Below the pieces are notes generated by a model. That model was not told the origin of the DNA. It did no database searches and saw nothing but the letters and a program-made list of their open reading frames with translations. Both the position numbers and the translations under genes were made by a program. This document shows, piece by piece, positions 34,177 through 44,135 of a stretch of DNA of 64,000 nt (its first letter is position 1; every line of letters begins with the position of its first letter). The stretch is from Caproicibacterium lactatifermentans (GTDB lineage: Bacteria > Bacillota > Clostridia > Oscillospirales > Acutalibacteraceae): the NCBI RefSeq assembly GCF_013315815.1, contig NZ_CP046051.1, positions 62,001-126,000 on the forward strand, in the 5' to 3' direction.

Positions 34177-36981
34177 ATGCCAAATAATATTCTGTCCAGA
34201 TTCTTTGGAAATTACAGCAAGCGTGAACTGAAGCGGATTCAGCCGATGTGTGATGCTGTCATCTCCAAGGAAGACAAGTATAAGGCGTTGTCAGACACAG
34301 AGCTGCAGGCACAGACTCCCGCCCTAAAAGAACGTTTGGCAGACGGCGAAAGCGTAGAGGACATTCTGCCGGACGCTTTCGCCGTCTGCCGGGAGGCAAG
34401 TGCCCGTGTGCTGGGAATGCGTCACTTCCCGGTGCAGGTGCTCGGCGGCATTGTTCTGCATCAGGGCCGTATCGCGGAGATGAAGACCGGCGAAGGCAAA
34501 ACACTGGTCGCCACGCTGCCGGCTTACCTCAACGGTCTTACAGGCAAGGGCGTGCATATCGTTACGGTCAACGATTATCTGGCCCGCCGCGACAGTGAGT
34601 GGATGGGAAAAGTTTACCGTTTCCTGGGCCTTTCCGTTGGTCTGATTACCCACGAAATGGACAGCGCTGCCCGCAAGGAAGCATATAACGCGGATATTAC
34701 TTACGGCACCAACAACGAATTCGGTTTTGACTATCTGCGTGACAACATGGTCATCTATAAAGAGGATAAGGTACAGCGCGGTCATCATTTTGCCATTGTC
34801 GATGAGGTGGACTCCATTCTGGTTGATGAGGCGCGTACTCCGCTGATTATTTCCGGCCCTGGTGAAAAGTCCACGGAAATGTACACAGTTGCCGACCGTT
34901 TTGTCCAGACGCTGAAAATGGTTAAAGTTGCGGAACTGAATGATAAAGAAGACAATGACGCGCTGTACACGGACGCGGATTACATTGTAGATGAAAAAGC
35001 GAAAACTGCGACGTTAACGCCCTCCGGTGTAAAAAAGACAGAATCCTACTTCCATGTGGACAACCTTACGGACGCGGAAAATATCGGCCTGCAGCACTAT
35101 GTGAACCAGGCGATTAAGGCCCGCGGCGTTATGACGCGTGATGTAGATTACGTGGTCAAAGATGGGGAAGTCATTATCGTCGATGAATTTACCGGCCGCT
35201 TGATGTATGGCCGCCGCTATAATGAGGGACTGCATCAGGCAATCGAGGCAAAAGAAGGCGTGCAGGTCGCCCGTGAGAGCAAGACGCTGGCAACCATTAC
35301 CTTCCAGAACTATTTCCGTCTATACAGCAAGCTTTCCGGTATGACCGGTACGGCCATGACCGAAGAGGACGAATTCCGCGAAATCTATAAGTTGGACGTT
35401 GTCGAAATTCCGACCAACAAGCCGATGATTCGCAAAGACCTGCATGATGTAGTCTATAAAACAGAAAAGGCGAAGTTCAACGCGGTTATTGATGATGTTG
35501 AGGAACACCACAAAACCGGCCAGCCGGTTCTGGTGGGCACCATTTCTATTGATAAGAGTGAGCAGCTGTCCAAGCTGCTGAAACAGCGCGGTATTAAGCA
35601 TGTTGTCCTGAACGCAAAGTACCACGAAAAAGAAGCAGAAATCGTTGCACAGGCCGGCAAAAAAGGCGCCGTCACCATTGCCACCAACATGGCAGGCCGT
35701 GGTACCGATATTATGCTGGGCGGCAACAGCGAATATATGGCAAAGAGCGAAATGCGCCGTATGGGCTTCAGCTCTGAGATGGTTGCGCAGTCGACGGCTT
35801 ATGGGGAAACGGATAACAAAGATATCCTCAATGCCCGTAAAACGTACAGCACATTGGAAGACAAGTATAAAAAGGAAATTAAACCGGAAGCGGACGAAGT
35901 GCGCAAGGCGGGCGGCCTTTACATTATCGGCACCGAACGCCACGAATCCCGCCGTATTGACAACCAGCTGCGCGGTCGTTCCGGCCGTCAGGGCGACCCC
36001 GGTATGTCCCGGTTCTATATTTCTCTGGAAGACGACTTGATGCGTCTGTTCGGCGGCGAACGTGTATCCGCTATGATGGAAACACTGAAGGTCGACGAAG
36101 ATACACCGATTGAAAACAAGATGCTGACCAAGACCATTGAAAATGCACAGCGCAGGATTGAGGGCCGCAACTTTGCTATTCGTAAAGACGTGCTGAAGTA
36201 TGACGATGTCAACTCCCGCCAGCGCGAAGTTATTTATAAACAGCGTGACCAGGTACTGGATGGCGCCGACGTGCATGAGCAGATCATGGGTATGGTCAAG
36301 CAGGCAATCGAAAATCAGGTGAAGGTTTTCCTGCCGATGGATGAAACCAATATTGATAACCCGCGGCACGACTGGAATATGGATGGCCTGCGTGACCGCT
36401 ATATGGGATGGCTGCTGAAACAGGGCGACCTTTCCTACACGGAAGACGAGCTGAAAACGCTGAAGCCGGAAGATGTGACCGGAACTCTGTACGAAAAGGC
36501 AGAAGAAATCTGCAGCGTGCGTGAGGAGAAATTCGGCAAGGACGTTTGCCGCGAACTGGAACGTGTGGTTCTGCTGAAAAACGTTGATACAGAGTGGATG
36601 GACCATATCGACTCTATGGAAGAACTGCAGCGCGGCATTCGTCTGCGTGCATACGGCCAGAAAGACCCGGTCGTAGAGTATCGCATGGAAAGCTATGATA
36701 TGTTTGATGCGATGATTGATGCCATTCGGGAAAATACTGCCCGTATGCTGCTGACCGTTCGCCTGCAGACAGCGGAAGAACCGCAGCGGGAACAGGTCAT
36801 GGACCCGACTGCTGCCTCCGGCGCAGAGGGAACAACGGACGACCATACGGCACCGGAAAAGCACAAAGGCCATAAAATCGGCCGCAACGAGCTGTGCCCG
36901 TGCGGCAGCGGCCTGAAGTGGAAGAAGTGCACCTGTGCAAAGTATCATCCGCAAGACGGCAGCCAGCCGTATGTAGAGTAA
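34177..36981 (+). CDS. secA: Preprotein translocase ATPase SecA
   Basis: Motor of the Sec export pathway, 934 residues. Walker A is in [14 protein letters not shown], the DEAD box is [15 protein letters not shown], and motif VI is in [13 protein letters not shown]. The C-terminus carries the SEC-C zinc motif [12 protein letters not shown], which binds SecB or ribosomes in other species. The C-terminal helical region (about 780-870) is also normal. A terminator follows at 36992, so it is monocistronic. Confidence 0.98.
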   Translation: MPNNILSRFFGNYSKRELKRIQPMCDAVISKEDKYKALSDTELQAQTPALKERLADGESVEDILPDAFAVCREASARVLGMRHFPVQVLGGIVLHQGRIAEMKTGEGKTLVATLPAYLNGLTGKGVHIVTVNDYLARRDSEWMGKVYRFLGLSVGLITHEMDSAARKEAYNADITYGTNNEFGFDYLRDNMVIYKEDKVQRGHHFAIVDEVDSILVDEARTPLIISGPGEKSTEMYTVADRFVQTLKMVKVAELNDKEDNDALYTDADYIVDEKAKTATLTPSGVKKTESYFHVDNLTDAENIGLQHYVNQAIKARGVMTRDVDYVVKDGEVIIVDEFTGRLMYGRRYNEGLHQAIEAKEGVQVARESKTLATITFQNYFRLYSKLSGMTGTAMTEEDEFREIYKLDVVEIPTNKPMIRKDLHDVVYKTEKAKFNAVIDDVEEHHKTGQPVLVGTISIDKSEQLSKLLKQRGIKHVVLNAKYHEKEAEIVAQAGKKGAVTIATNMAGRGTDIMLGGNSEYMAKSEMRRMGFSSEMVAQSTAYGETDNKDILNARKTYSTLEDKYKKEIKPEADEVRKAGGLYIIGTERHESRRIDNQLRGRSGRQGDPGMSRFYISLEDDLMRLFGGERVSAMMETLKVDEDTPIENKMLTKTIENAQRRIEGRNFAIRKDVLKYDDVNSRQREVIYKQRDQVLDGADVHEQIMGMVKQAIENQVKVFLPMDETNIDNPRHDWNMDGLRDRYMGWLLKQGDLSYTEDELKTLKPEDVTGTLYEKAEEICSVREEKFGKDVCRELERVVLLKNVDTEWMDHIDSMEELQRGIRLRAYGQKDPVVEYRMESYDMFDAMIDAIRENTARMLLTVRLQTAEEPQREQVMDPTAASGAEGTTDDHTAPEKHKGHKIGRNELCPCGSGLKWKKCTCAKYHPQDGSQPYVE

Positions 36982-36991
36982 AAGAATAAAG

Positions 36992-37026
36992 AAAATCCGC
37001 AGACACGCTGCCTGTGGATTTTTTTA
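36992..37026 (+). terminator. Terminator of secA
   Basis: Stem AAAATCCGCAG / CTGTGGATTTT with one G-U pair, then seven T residues. Confidence 0.85.
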
Positions 37027-37253
37027 TTAGGGTAAAAAAAGGAAGGACTGCACCAGTCAGGGCAAAGAAAAACATTGCGGAACTGTATCACGTGCTGCAG
37101 TCCAGCTGTGGACGAGGACACGCGAATCTGGGCCTGAGTATGGCATTCCACATTTCTATGCGGATAACCATTTGATACGAGAATTGTCCCAACCATTTTC
37201 GATTCTTTCCCTAAAACACGTCGGCGAAAGCCAGCACTATCATTTGCTGGTAC
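37027..37253. other. Intergenic region between secA and fba
   Basis: No supported gene; a short palindrome CCAGCA...TGCTGG lies at 37231-37250. Confidence 0.4.
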
Positions 37254-37302
37254 AAAAAGCTGCCCGCCGAAAGGAATCCCTTTCAGTGGGCAGCTTTGTT
37301 TA
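37254..37302 (-). terminator. Terminator of fba
   Basis: Stem AAGCTGCCC / GGGCAGCTT with an inner CGAAAGG / CCTTTC arm; on the minus strand it ends in a T-run. It lies 31 bases after the fba stop. Confidence 0.8.
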
Positions 37303-37332
37303 TACGAAATAAAGCGATTTAGAGAGCGGACA

Positions 37333-38271
37333 TTAGGCCTTGCCGTTGCAGCCCATAACATCCGTAATCTTGTGAGAAACCATGTCCTTGACTGCTTCAC
37401 GTGCAGGTCCAAGGTACTGGCGCGGGTCGAAGTAATCCGGATGGTCATGGAAGCACTTGCGGATGGTAGCAGTCATAGCCAGACGAATGTCGGAGTCGAC
37501 GTTAATCTTGCAGACAGCCATCTTTGCGGCTTTGCGCAGCTCGCTTTCAGGAATGCCGATTGCATTTGGCATATTGCCGCCGTAAGTGTTAACAACCTTT
37601 ACAAATTCCTGCGGGACACTGGAAGCACCGTGCAGGACAATTGGGAAGCCGGGCAGACGCTTGGAAACTTCCTCCAGAATGTCAAGACGCAGCTTCGGGT
37701 TCTGGCCAGGTTTAAACTTGTAGGCCCCGTGGCTGGTGCCAATGGCAATAGCGAGGCTGTCCACGCCGGTACGCTTTACAAAATCCTGCACCTGGTCGGG
37801 GTCTGTGTACATGGCCTTGTCCGCTTCAACGGAAACGTCATCTTCCACACCGCCCAGGGTGCCCAGTTCCGCTTCTACGGTAACATTGTACTTATGTGCG
37901 TACTCCACGACTTTTGCAGATTCAGCAACATTTTCTTCATAAGGCTTGGAAGAGCCGTCAAACATAACGGAAGTGAAGCCGTCATCAATGCAGGCTTTGC
38001 ACATTTCGTAGGACGGACCGTGGTCCAGATGCAGCACAATCGGGATTTCCGGATGCTCTGCCACAGCAGCCTCTACCAGCTTAACCAGATAGGTGGGGTT
38101 GGCGTAGGCGCGGGCGCCCTTGGAAACCTGCAGAATGACGGGCGCGTTCAGCTCGCCGGCTGCTTCGGTGATGCCCTGGATAATCTCCATATTGTTTACG
38201 TTGAAAGCACCGATTGCGTAACCGCCGTCGTATGCTTTTTTAAACATTCCCCTGGTGTTTACTAATGCCAT
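37333..38271 (-). CDS. fba: Fructose-bisphosphate aldolase, class II
   Basis: Zinc-dependent aldolase that splits fructose-1,6-bisphosphate into the two triose phosphates. 312 residues from the ATG at 38271 (MALVNTRGMF), AGGAG upstream; a longer frame upstream is not real. Motifs: zinc ligands in LHLDHGPSYE, AELGTLGG, and LHGASSVP. Class IIA, fba type rather than KbaY/GatY by overall sequence, though these are close. It would receive the FBP made by the FruK of the PTS operon as well as normal glycolytic FBP. Confidence 0.94.
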   Translation of the reverse strand: MALVNTRGMFKKAYDGGYAIGAFNVNNMEIIQGITEAAGELNAPVILQVSKGARAYANPTYLVKLVEAAVAEHPEIPIVLHLDHGPSYEMCKACIDDGFTSVMFDGSSKPYEENVAESAKVVEYAHKYNVTVEAELGTLGGVEDDVSVEADKAMYTDPDQVQDFVKRTGVDSLAIAIGTSHGAYKFKPGQNPKLRLDILEEVSKRLPGFPIVLHGASSVPQEFVKVVNTYGGNMPNAIGIPESELRKAAKMAVCKINVDSDIRLAMTATIRKCFHDHPDYFDPRQYLGPAREAVKDMVSHKITDVMGCNGKA

Positions 38272-38372
38272 GGGTCTCACACTCCTGTTAACTTTTATTT
38301 TGGCAAATCTTATTATACAACAAACCAAATAAAAAAGAAACATTAAGAAGGACAAACTTCCAGCTAGACGGC

Positions 38373-39176
38373 TTACTTGTGCGAAACAGTTCGGCCCGCC
38401 TGCTGCCGAACCCAACAAAAGATATACTGCTGGGCAAGACCGGCCGCCGGTCCGAAAGATGATGGCGCCACACCGGGAAACCATTGTGCCATGGCTCGCT
38501 TAATCCAAACATCTTTTGGAAAAGCTTCCATACGGTGCAGGCCGTACAGCAGTGTGCAGTCGGCCACTTTTGGCCCGACACCAATAATTGTCATCAACTG
38601 ACGCCGTGCTTCTTCCAGCGGTGCGGTGCGCAGCGCTTCCAGATTCACCGTACCGCTGGCAACTTTTTCGGCGGCGTCCAACAGATACCGTGCCCGGAAG
38701 CCGCATCGCAGCGGCGCAAGGTCTTGCTCCGTTTGGCCCGCGAGTGTTTCGGCGGAAGGAAACGGGTGCAGGCTTTTCTGCTGACGCAGGCCGGACATAA
38801 TTGGGGGCAGGGATTCTTCCTGGCCGCCGCACAGCCGGTTGATAATTCCCTGAATGCGGGGGATATTATTGTTTTGTGAGAGAATGAAGGAACATAGTGC
38901 TTCCCACGGGTCCTGCCGCAGAATATGGATACCCATACCAAGCTGAGCAGCTTCCCGCAGGGTGGGATACAGGACGGCAAGCTGCCGCTGCAGTGTGTCA
39001 TAGTCGGTGCCCAAGTCAAAATAGCTGCACCAAAAAGGGTCTGCTTTTAACAGCGGCAGGTCTTTTTGGGAGACGGTCAGGAAGCGTCCGCCCGCTGTGC
39101 CCGAAAACACACCCGGTGCGGTTTCCTGCCAGCGGAAGCACTGCCCGCACAGCAGTGTTTTGCGAAGATTCAACAT
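38373..39176 (-). CDS. 8-oxoguanine DNA glycosylase/AP lyase, OGG1 type
   Basis: Base-excision repair enzyme of 267 residues from the ATG at 39176 (MLNLRKTLLCGQCFRW), with AAAGGAG upstream. It carries the helix-hairpin-helix IIGVGPKVADC, whose Lys corresponds to OGG1 Lys249, and the following catalytic Asp in FPKDVWIKR. The CGQCFRW and FILSQNNNIPRI blocks match the OGG1 family used by clostridia in place of MutM. Cytoplasmic, acting on chromosomal DNA. Transcribed separately from fba. Confidence 0.9.
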   Translation of the reverse strand: MLNLRKTLLCGQCFRWQETAPGVFSGTAGGRFLTVSQKDLPLLKADPFWCSYFDLGTDYDTLQRQLAVLYPTLREAAQLGMGIHILRQDPWEALCSFILSQNNNIPRIQGIINRLCGGQEESLPPIMSGLRQQKSLHPFPSAETLAGQTEQDLAPLRCGFRARYLLDAAEKVASGTVNLEALRTAPLEEARRQLMTIIGVGPKVADCTLLYGLHRMEAFPKDVWIKRAMAQWFPGVAPSSFGPAAGLAQQYIFCWVRQQAGRTVSHK

Positions 39177-39396
39177 TTTTTCTCCTTTGCATGAAATAGT
39201 AAAAGGAATCAACTAAATGTATAAAGAGCATAATTATGTAAATTTAAGGCGGACTTTCACCAATTTGCAGAAAGCCGATTCTTCCTGCACAGTATATCAC
39301 GAAAATACGGAAAGTTGAAGAATTCATGTAATTTCGTTTACATAATATAGTTTTTACCAGAGGTGAATAACCTTTCCACCGGCTTTTTGTACTGAC
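39177..39396. other. AT-rich intergenic region with repeated ATTATGTAAA motif
   Basis: Copies of ATTATGTAAA occur at 39233-39242 (plus) and 39336-39346 (as GTTTACATAAT), and a third at 39451-39460 just outside. No gene is supported. It leads into the DnaA-box-like cluster. Confidence 0.5.
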
Positions 39397-39471
39397 TTAT
39401 CCACAGTTTCAACTGAGTTTTCCACATTCTCCACCAAGTTTTCAACTTAAATTATGTAAACCTGTGGAAAT
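39397..39471. promoter_or_regulatory. Cluster of DnaA-box-like sites
   Basis: TTATCCACA at 39397-39405 is a perfect DnaA box. TTTTCCACA (39418-39426) and the weaker TTTTCAACT (39439-39447) follow at exact 21-base steps. ATTTCCACA lies on the minus strand at 39463-39471, and a weaker CTTTCCACC at 39372-39380. Regular spacing of two helical turns suggests cooperative binding. No dnaA or dnaN is in the window, so this need not be the origin. It could be a DnaA-titration or regulatory locus. Confidence 0.5.
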
Positions 39472-39673
39472 ACAGTTTGTATAACGGGGGGCTTCAGCGG
39501 GAAAAAAGCAGAAAGTGGGTTCCAATTTTTGGTGCCCAACGCTTTTTCGACAGAGTATCCTTTTGCGCCGAAAATAGGGACGCCGCGGATTCTGCGGAAT
39601 GGCTGCCGAGTATGGCGAAACCATGAACTTTCCAACATTTTTTTGGAAAGCGCGTGCAGGAGTAGTACCCTTG

Positions 39674-39682
39674 TGGTATAAT
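39674..39682 (+). promoter_or_regulatory. Extended -10 promoter of rlmB-like gene
   Basis: TGGTATAAT (TATAAT at 39677-39682), 36 bases before the ATG. Confidence 0.5.
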
Positions 39683-39717
39683 CAAATATTATGGGAAATG
39701 TATATGGAGGAACCAGA

Positions 39718-40503
39718 ATGAAACCGAATCGCTTGGAGCAGGACGGCCGCGTGCGCGGCGATGATGTGATAGCAGGCCGCAACGCTGTTGCGGAGGCATT
39801 GAAAAGCGGACGCCCGCTGGAGGCGCTGTACCTTGCCCGCGGTGTGCACGGCGGAAGCCTTGGCACCTTGACGGCAAAAGCCCGGGAAGCTGGCATACCG
39901 GTAAAGGAAGCCGATGCCCGCAAGTTGGACGCTATGTGCGGTGGGGCTGCCCATCAGGGTGTCGTTGCGGTTGCATCGGTTAAGCCCTATGCAACGCTGG
40001 ACGACGTGTTTGCTCTGGCAGAATCCCGCGGAGAGCCGCCGTTCCTTATTGTGGCAGACGGTCTGGAAGACCCGCATAATCTGGGCGCAGTGCTGCGGGT
40101 GGCAGAGTGCGCGGGCGCGCATGGTGTGATTATCCCCAAGCGGCGCAGCGTTGGGCTGACCTATGCGGTCGGTAAGGCCAGCGCCGGTGCAGTGGAATAT
40201 GTGCCGGTCGTGCGGGTAAATAGCCTGCCAACTGTGCTGGAGGAGCTGAAAAAGCGCGGGGTGTGGCTGTATGCCGCCGATATGGACGGCGAGCCGTGGT
40301 GCACCGTGGATTACGCCGGACCGTGTGCCATGGTCATCGGCAGTGAGGGCTTTGGTGTCAGCCGCCTGGTAAAAGAAAAGTGTGACTTTGTCATTTCCCT
40401 GCCCATGAAAGGAAAAATCAATTCCCTGAATGCTTCTGTCGCTTGTGGAATCGTATGTTATGAAGTTCTGCGGCAGCGCGCGGGGATCCACTCTAAACGC
40501 TAA
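39718..40503 (+). CDS. rlmB: 23S rRNA 2'-O-methyltransferase, RlmB/TrmH (SpoU) family
   Basis: SPOUT methyltransferase of 261 residues from the ATG at 39718, with GGAGG upstream. The N-terminal SpoU substrate-binding domain reads GRNAVAEALKSGRPLEALYLA. The knotted catalytic domain has VADGLEDPHNLGAVLRVAE, MVIGSEGFGVSRLV and LPMKGKINSLNASVA. It most likely methylates a ribose in 23S rRNA (G2251 in E. coli). The large coiled-coil fusion protein begins 20 bases downstream and may be co-transcribed. Confidence 0.9.
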   Translation: MKPNRLEQDGRVRGDDVIAGRNAVAEALKSGRPLEALYLARGVHGGSLGTLTAKAREAGIPVKEADARKLDAMCGGAAHQGVVAVASVKPYATLDDVFALAESRGEPPFLIVADGLEDPHNLGAVLRVAECAGAHGVIIPKRRSVGLTYAVGKASAGAVEYVPVVRVNSLPTVLEELKKRGVWLYAADMDGEPWCTVDYAGPCAMVIGSEGFGVSRLVKEKCDFVISLPMKGKINSLNASVACGIVCYEVLRQRAGIHSKR

Positions 40504-40522
40504 GTAGAAAGTGGGGAGTAAG

Positions 40523-43500
40523 ATGGAGAACCAGGACAAAAATCATATAGCAGATACACCGGAGAATTCCCTTCAAAAACCGGAAGAACCAATGGCAGAT
40601 GCCATGGCTTTTTCTTCTACTGCCAAAAAAGAACGCCGCGAAGAGGCGGAGCAAAAGCTGGAAGAGCAAAGACGCCGGGAAGAGGAAGAAAAGCGGCGTC
40701 AGGAAGAAGAGAAGTGCCGCAAAGCACTGCAGGAAAAGCAAGAACGGGAAGCCCGCGAGAAAAAAGCGCAGGAAGAGCGGAAACAGCGCGAAGAGCAGGA
40801 AAAACATCGGCAGGAACTGCAGGAAAAACAGGATCATGAAGCCCGTGAAAAAGCAGAGCGGGAGGAGAAGGAGCGCCAAGAGGCACTGCAGAAAAAGCAG
40901 CAGCAGGAAGAAGAAGAGCGTGCCCGGGAGCGGGAACAGGCAGAAGAAGAACGCGAACAGAAAAAAGGACAGGAAGAGCGTGTCCGTCAGGAAGCCAAAG
41001 AATCGGCTGCTACAGAAAAGCAAAAGAAGCACGAAGAGAAAAAGAACCGCCGAAAAAAGAAAAAAGAAGAGATGAGCCTTAGGAAGCAGGACAAACTTCG
41101 CCGCCGGAACAAAAAAGAAACGGCGGAGGAGGAAGACCCTTATTATGGCCTGAAACTCAAGTCCCGCGAGGAATACCAGAAAGAGTATGAGGAAACCCTC
41201 TCCTTTAAACCCATTCGTCCGGAAGAGGATAGCGAAAAGACAGGCACCTTTACTTACCTGTTTGATAAGGACGATACCGGTATTGACCCGGCCATGAGGG
41301 AAAAACTGAAGAACCTGCATGAAAAGCGCCGCCGCCGTGTCAATGAAGTGGTCAAAGAAACCGGCACCAATGACGTGGCCAAAGAAGATATTTATTCCAT
41401 TACAACGGCCATCAGCTTAGATGATATCCGCAAAGAGGCGGCAAAAAAAGGCGTGGACATCAGCCAGCAGCCAATTCCGCTGGAAGAGCCGCAGAAACCG
41501 CGGGAACGTCCCCGGAAAGAAGAAGACAAGCCGTCCATACAGGACCCGCAGGAACGGCCACTGCCTATGCAGGCGGTACAGAATCCGCAGATAGATGCAC
41601 ATTTGCCGGAAGGTGAAAAGACAACGTACCGGCCCACTGGTACGCCGGTACATATTGTACCGCTGAATGACCTGACAACGCCTGTTTTTAATGAGTCCCG
41701 CGCTTATCCGCGTGTCAGCCGCAGCGCACCCAAAGAGGAGAAGATGCCCCGCAAAGAGGAACGGGCTTCCCGCCCAGTGATTGCGGCGCCGGCAGCGGAG
41801 AAACAGGAAGAAACAGCGATACCGGTTAGCAGGCCGGTTGTTCCGGCGAAGGTGCCGGACCGCTTTGCAGACGCGGCTGTCCCGATAGACAAAACAGATG
41901 TGAAGGAAAAGCCGCTGAAGAAAAAGGCGTCTGGCCGTCCGATTGTACAGCTGACAGAAAAAAGCGCACCGGCCGATCAGCCGCAGGAGCCGGTTAAAGA
42001 AGCGGAGCTGCCCAAAAAGAAGTCATCCAGCCGTACACCTGTACAGCCGGACAAAAAGATACAGGAACCGCAGCACCGAACACCACCCGTGGAAAAGCCC
42101 GCAGCGAGAAAACCGCAGCCGCTGCATATTGCGGGAAGGCCGGAAGAACTGGACGACTACAATGCGCCGGAAGACGCAGCAGCTATTTTCCACCAGCTTG
42201 GCGGGGATCTGCGGGAGCTGGCGCTTCGGCTTTCCATTACCGGAATCTGCAGTGTGCTGGAACTGATTTTCGGTGTGATGGGTGAATTTGGTATTCTGGG
42301 TACTTCGGCACTTGGAACAACCGTTTACCTATTAAGTAGCCTTGTGTTCCTTGCAGTGGCGGTCGCTTTTTGCGGTGTCACCGTGTTTGGCGGACTGAAA
42401 GCACTGGTCCGACTGCGGGCCAACGCGGACAGCGGTGTGGCAGTTGCCAGTATCGTCGGTTTGATACAGGGCGTGTATTCTTTATTTGCGCAAAACGCCT
42501 TTGGCAAGGGTCAGCTGTACCTGTATACAGTGGTTGTCTGTGCAGCGCTGTTCCTCAATACGCTTGGGAAACTGCTGATGGTACGCCGCGTAAATAAGAA
42601 TTTCCATTATATCACGTCACCGGGTAAAAAATATGCGGTGGAAAAGTTTGATGACCACAACACGGCCCTGCAGATGGCAGAAGGTGTTACCATAGATACA
42701 CCGGAAATTGCCTGCCAGCGGGAAACCGGATTCCTGAAAAACTTCCTCCGCCTGTCTTACAGCGATGATCCCAGTGACCGCAGCAGCCAGTTCCTTGCGC
42801 CGGTTTTGTTCTGTGCCAGCCTGATACTGTTCCTGCTGATGCTGCTGTTCATTCAGCCGGGGGACGTGGGCAGCGCGCTGACCGCTTTTGCGGCGGCAAC
42901 CTGTGCAAGCATTCCGCTGATGAATATGCTTTCAGTTAACCTTCCGCTGTCGCGTGTCAGCCATGTGGCGACACAGTGCGGCGGCATGATTATCGGCTTC
43001 CCGGCTGTGCAGTATTTTTCGGGTGCCAATGCAGTGCTGGTAGACGCAAAGGACTTATTCCCGCGCGGAAGCATTGTTTTGAACGGCATTAAAACGTTCC
43101 GCGGCCAGCAGATGGATTCTGCTATTATCGATGCGGCGGCCCTGCTGCAGGCAGCGGGCGGCCCGCTGAGCAGTCTGTTCAGTCAAATTACCCGCAGCCA
43201 GATGGCGGGTGCGCCCAAAGTGGAAAATATCCAGTATGAGGACGGCCTTGGCATTTCCGGCTGGGTTGGCGGGCGCCGTGTGCTGATTGGCAGCCGGAAG
43301 CTGCTGTCCCACCACAATGTGACGCCGTCCAGTGAAGAACTGGAAAAGAAATACATGAAGGGCGGCCGTCAGGTTGTTTACCTTTCAGTCAGCGGTGAGC
43401 TGTCTGCTATGTTTATCATCACTTATAAAGCGGACCGTCACCGTTCACAGGAACTGCAGCGCATGGAAGATAATGGCATTTCCCTGATTGTGCGCAGCAA

Positions 43501-43876
43501 TGACCCCAATGTGACGGCACCGTTTCTGGCGGCTCTGTTTGGGCTGGATACGCATACGGTACGTGTCCTGCCGGACCGGTTGGGACAGGTATATGAGTCC
43601 ATGGAAAAGCAGCCGAAGAAGGAAGCAAATGCGCTGATTGCGACCAGAGGGCGCACCACAACGATGATGCGTCTGGTAACAGCCTGTGTGCGGCAGCGGT
43701 CGAACATCTCGCTTGCCGTGGTTTTGCAGAACGTCAGTGCAGTGCTGGGCTTTGTTCTGGTAGCCTTCCTGTGCTGGCAGAAAGGTATGCAGCAGGTCAG
43801 TACCTTGGGCATATTTATTTATGAAGCGTTCTGGTGTTTGGCTATTTGGCTGGTACCAAAATTGCGGAAACCGTAA
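40523..43876 (+). CDS. Charged coiled-coil protein fused to a degenerate P-type ATPase
   Basis: Unusual protein of 1117 residues. Residues about 30-200 are an almost unbroken Lys/Glu/Arg/Gln coiled coil; 200-550 is a low-complexity, Pro/Lys/Glu-rich linker. From about 560 it is membrane-bound and follows the layout of P1-type ATPases: helices at 560-690 and a pair at 760-805 (TCASIP where CPC would be). The phosphorylation loop reads VDAKDLF in place of DKTGT (Asp841), an N-domain-like block reads GLGISGWVGGRRVLIGSRKLL, and a P-domain-like block ends VRSNDPN where TGDN is expected. The catalytic loop is not DKTGT, so no phosphoenzyme is expected. The start is ATG at 40523 after GGGGAG; a GTG 12 bases earlier is possible. 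Function unknown. Confidence 0.8.
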   Translation: MENQDKNHIADTPENSLQKPEEPMADAMAFSSTAKKERREEAEQKLEEQRRREEEEKRRQEEEKCRKALQEKQEREAREKKAQEERKQREEQEKHRQELQEKQDHEAREKAEREEKERQEALQKKQQQEEEERAREREQAEEEREQKKGQEERVRQEAKESAATEKQKKHEEKKNRRKKKKEEMSLRKQDKLRRRNKKETAEEEDPYYGLKLKSREEYQKEYEETLSFKPIRPEEDSEKTGTFTYLFDKDDTGIDPAMREKLKNLHEKRRRRVNEVVKETGTNDVAKEDIYSITTAISLDDIRKEAAKKGVDISQQPIPLEEPQKPRERPRKEEDKPSIQDPQERPLPMQAVQNPQIDAHLPEGEKTTYRPTGTPVHIVPLNDLTTPVFNESRAYPRVSRSAPKEEKMPRKEERASRPVIAAPAAEKQEETAIPVSRPVVPAKVPDRFADAAVPIDKTDVKEKPLKKKASGRPIVQLTEKSAPADQPQEPVKEAELPKKKSSSRTPVQPDKKIQEPQHRTPPVEKPAARKPQPLHIAGRPEELDDYNAPEDAAAIFHQLGGDLRELALRLSITGICSVLELIFGVMGEFGILGTSALGTTVYLLSSLVFLAVAVAFCGVTVFGGLKALVRLRANADSGVAVASIVGLIQGVYSLFAQNAFGKGQLYLYTVVVCAALFLNTLGKLLMVRRVNKNFHYITSPGKKYAVEKFDDHNTALQMAEGVTIDTPEIACQRETGFLKNFLRLSYSDDPSDRSSQFLAPVLFCASLILFLLMLLFIQPGDVGSALTAFAAATCASIPLMNMLSVNLPLSRVSHVATQCGGMIIGFPAVQYFSGANAVLVDAKDLFPRGSIVLNGIKTFRGQQMDSAIIDAAALLQAAGGPLSSLFSQITRSQMAGAPKVENIQYEDGLGISGWVGGRRVLIGSRKLLSHHNVTPSSEELEKKYMKGGRQVVYLSVSGELSAMFIITYKADRHRSQELQRMEDNGISLIVRSNDPNVTAPFLAALFGLDTHTVRVLPDRLGQVYESMEKQPKKEANALIATRGRTTTMMRLVTACVRQRSNISLAVVLQNVSAVLGFVLVAFLCWQKGMQQVSTLGIFIYEAFWCLAIWLVPKLRKP

Positions 43877-43891
43877 CCAATCGAATATAGG

Positions 43892-43928
43892 AAAGCTGAT
43901 GGCCCCGTGTGGGTCACCGGCTTTTTTT
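43892..43928 (+). terminator. Terminator after the coiled-coil/ATPase gene
   Basis: Imperfect stem AAGCTGATGGCCC / GGGTCACCGGCTT with a five-base loop and seven T residues. Confidence 0.7.
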
Positions 43929-44046
43929 ATGGTTAGCAGCGGCCTGCTTTTGCCCACGAAAGACGCTGCACACGGAATGCATTTTGATATTTTGCACAAA
44001 AAGGATTATATACATATGTATTAGTTATCAAATGTTGCTGAATCTC

Positions 44047-44075
44047 TTGCCTTGTGTGGTAATATGATATATAAT
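44047..44075 (+). promoter_or_regulatory. Promoter of the EF-G paralogue
   Basis: TTGCCT (44047-44052), 17 bases, TATAAT (44070-44075), about 60 bases before the ATG. Confidence 0.65.
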
Positions 44076-44135
44076 TATGGCAATATGATAATAGATATTT
44101 ATTAAAAACAACTACCCGTGAAGGGAGAAAGAGCA

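Noticed and set aside
35320..36954. Minus-strand open frame of 544 codons in secA
   Set aside because: Entirely antisense to secA; no start context and no recognisable domain.
39397..39471. Claim that this is the chromosomal origin
   Set aside because: No dnaA, dnaN, rpmH or gyr genes are nearby; only the DnaA-like sites support it, so I kept it as a site cluster.
40617..41080. Internal repeats in the coiled-coil region as a mobile or tandem-repeat element
   Set aside because: The repetition comes from GAA/AAG/GAG/CGG codons of a Lys/Glu/Arg coiled coil; no regular DNA unit is seen.
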